Shown here in pieces: positions 4,683 through 5,093 of a stretch of 5,093 nt of DNA (its first letter is position 1; each line of letters opens with the position of its first letter). Both the position numbers and the translations under genes were made by a program. The notes under the pieces are model-generated. The model saw only the letters and a program-made list of their open reading frames with translations. It was not told the DNA's origin and searched no databases. Source of the stretch: Pyrodictiaceae archaeon (GTDB lineage: Archaea > Thermoproteota > Thermoprotei_A > Sulfolobales > Pyrodictiaceae); NCBI GenBank assembly GCA_026986935.1, contig JALSNP010000011.1, positions 1-5,093 of the forward strand. The letters run 5' to 3'.

Positions 4683-5093
4683 TAGGCGCCCCCATAAACT
4701 CTGCAGCCGACATGGCCCTAGTATTAATGCTTCGGAGATCCTCTAAGTATCTAGGGTACTGGAGATCCCGGGCGAAGTGATGATCAGCTATAAGTACTTC
4801 AACTCTCCTTGCAATAGTGACTAGGTTCAACATGCCCTCTTGGACTATTTTCTCATCTACCTTGAATCCCGCAAAATATGTTGGTGGGCCGCTAATGAAC
4901 AGGAGTGTTGGCTCCCATTCCTCTAGTATTTTTAGGGCTTGTTTAGAAATAGGACCCTGCACATCAGACGCGTGTACTATGCGTTCATCGCAGCACTCTA
5001 TCATAACCATATCGACATAGCCTAGTTTAGATCCCTCAGCCCCGTGCGGGACAGGAGGAGAACCGATTATGTGGAATCCTTTATCTATCTCAT
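4582..5093 (-). CDS. UPF0282 metallo-beta-lactamase-fold protein, 5' end outside the window
   Basis: The C-terminal 169 residues of a predicted metal-dependent hydrolase of the archaeal UPF0282 family; substrate unknown. The frame is open to the right edge, so the first half with the expected HxHxDH metal motif lies outside and the ATG at 5010 is internal. Visible motifs, counted from the edge: SPPVPHGAEGSKLGY (11-25, with a probable metal-binding histidine), IVHASDVQGPIS (38-49, with a bridging-type aspartate), SGPPTYFAGF (67-76), LIADHHFARDL (101-111) and the closing AAEFMGAPIELLEAQRKELW (129-148), which is the usual C-terminus of this family. About 21 further residues after the tryptophan look unconserved and coincide with the start region of the downstream methyltransferase gene. 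Cytoplasmic; no signal or membrane segment is visible. The family call is good; the enzymatic role is open. Confidence 0.88.
   Translation of the reverse strand, partial: EIDKGFHIIGSPPVPHGAEGSKLGYVDMVMIECCDERIVHASDVQGPISKQALKILEEWEPTLLFISGPPTYFAGFKVDEKIVQEGMLNLVTIARRVEVLIADHHFARDLQYPRYLEDLRSINTRAMSAAEFMGAPIELLEAQRKELWEKEPPDNSRASRESFLAMDKG

Noticed and set aside
4777..4784. GTGATGA C-box-like sequence on the + strand
   Set aside because: No D or D' box CTGA follows within a suitable distance; the site codes for the conserved DHH motif of the UPF0282 protein on the - strand.
4817..5020. 67-codon + strand frame opposite the UPF0282 gene
   Set aside because: It mirrors a strongly conserved - strand coding region and has no recognisable protein features.
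1..5093. Mobile element, CRISPR, toxin-antitoxin or defence system
   Set aside because: No terminal repeats, spaced direct repeats, transposase, integrase or nuclease motifs were seen; every supported gene belongs to a conserved archaeal housekeeping family or is a small protein consistent with one.

Overview
The window is ordinary-looking, densely packed chromosomal DNA from an archaeon, most likely a hyperthermophilic crenarchaeon; a Desulfurococcales/Pyrodictiaceae-type genome would fit. The grounds are the gene set: an iron-sulfur DNA primase large subunit, ribosomal protein S25e, an archaeal-type NFACT/RqcH protein, an Sfm1-type SPOUT methyltransferase and a UPF0282 metallo-beta-lactamase-fold protein. 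Heavy use of AGA/AGG and ATA codons, GGTGAT-type ribosome binding sites and several TTG starts also fit. No mobile element, CRISPR array, tRNA, rRNA or phage gene is visible. The exact species cannot be stated from the sequence.

Layout on the + strand: the 3' three quarters of priL (1-924, start outside the window); a 134-base gap holding a 16-bp palindrome; a small winged-helix protein (1059-1295); a 132-base gap with a hairpin and a clear TATA box; ribosomal protein S25e (1428-1667, TTG start); a 90-base pyrimidine-rich gap; rqcH (1758-3791); and, overlapping its 3' end, a three-helix membrane protein resembling the EMC6 family (about 3730-4020). On the - strand, transcribed toward the others and entering from the right edge: a UPF0282 metallo-hydrolase (5093-4582, 5' end outside the window), then an overlapping Sfm1/DUF431 SPOUT methyltransferase (4682-4017). 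The two convergent blocks meet with interlocked stop codons at 4017-4020.

Functional reading: after the replication gene priL, much of the window concerns the ribosome. S25e is a small-subunit head protein. RqcH acts on stalled large subunits carrying nascent chains. The SPOUT enzyme belongs to the family whose yeast member methylates ribosomal protein uS3. The EMC6-like protein, translationally overlapped with rqcH, would belong to membrane-protein insertion. This theme is an inference from neighbourhood, not proof of a shared pathway.

I see no clearly new biological system. The points most worth a second look are the palindrome in front of the winged-helix gene, the long same-strand gene overlaps with ambiguous starts (one possibly a CTG start), the S25e lacking its usual lysine-rich tail, and the hairpin over the convergent stop codons.
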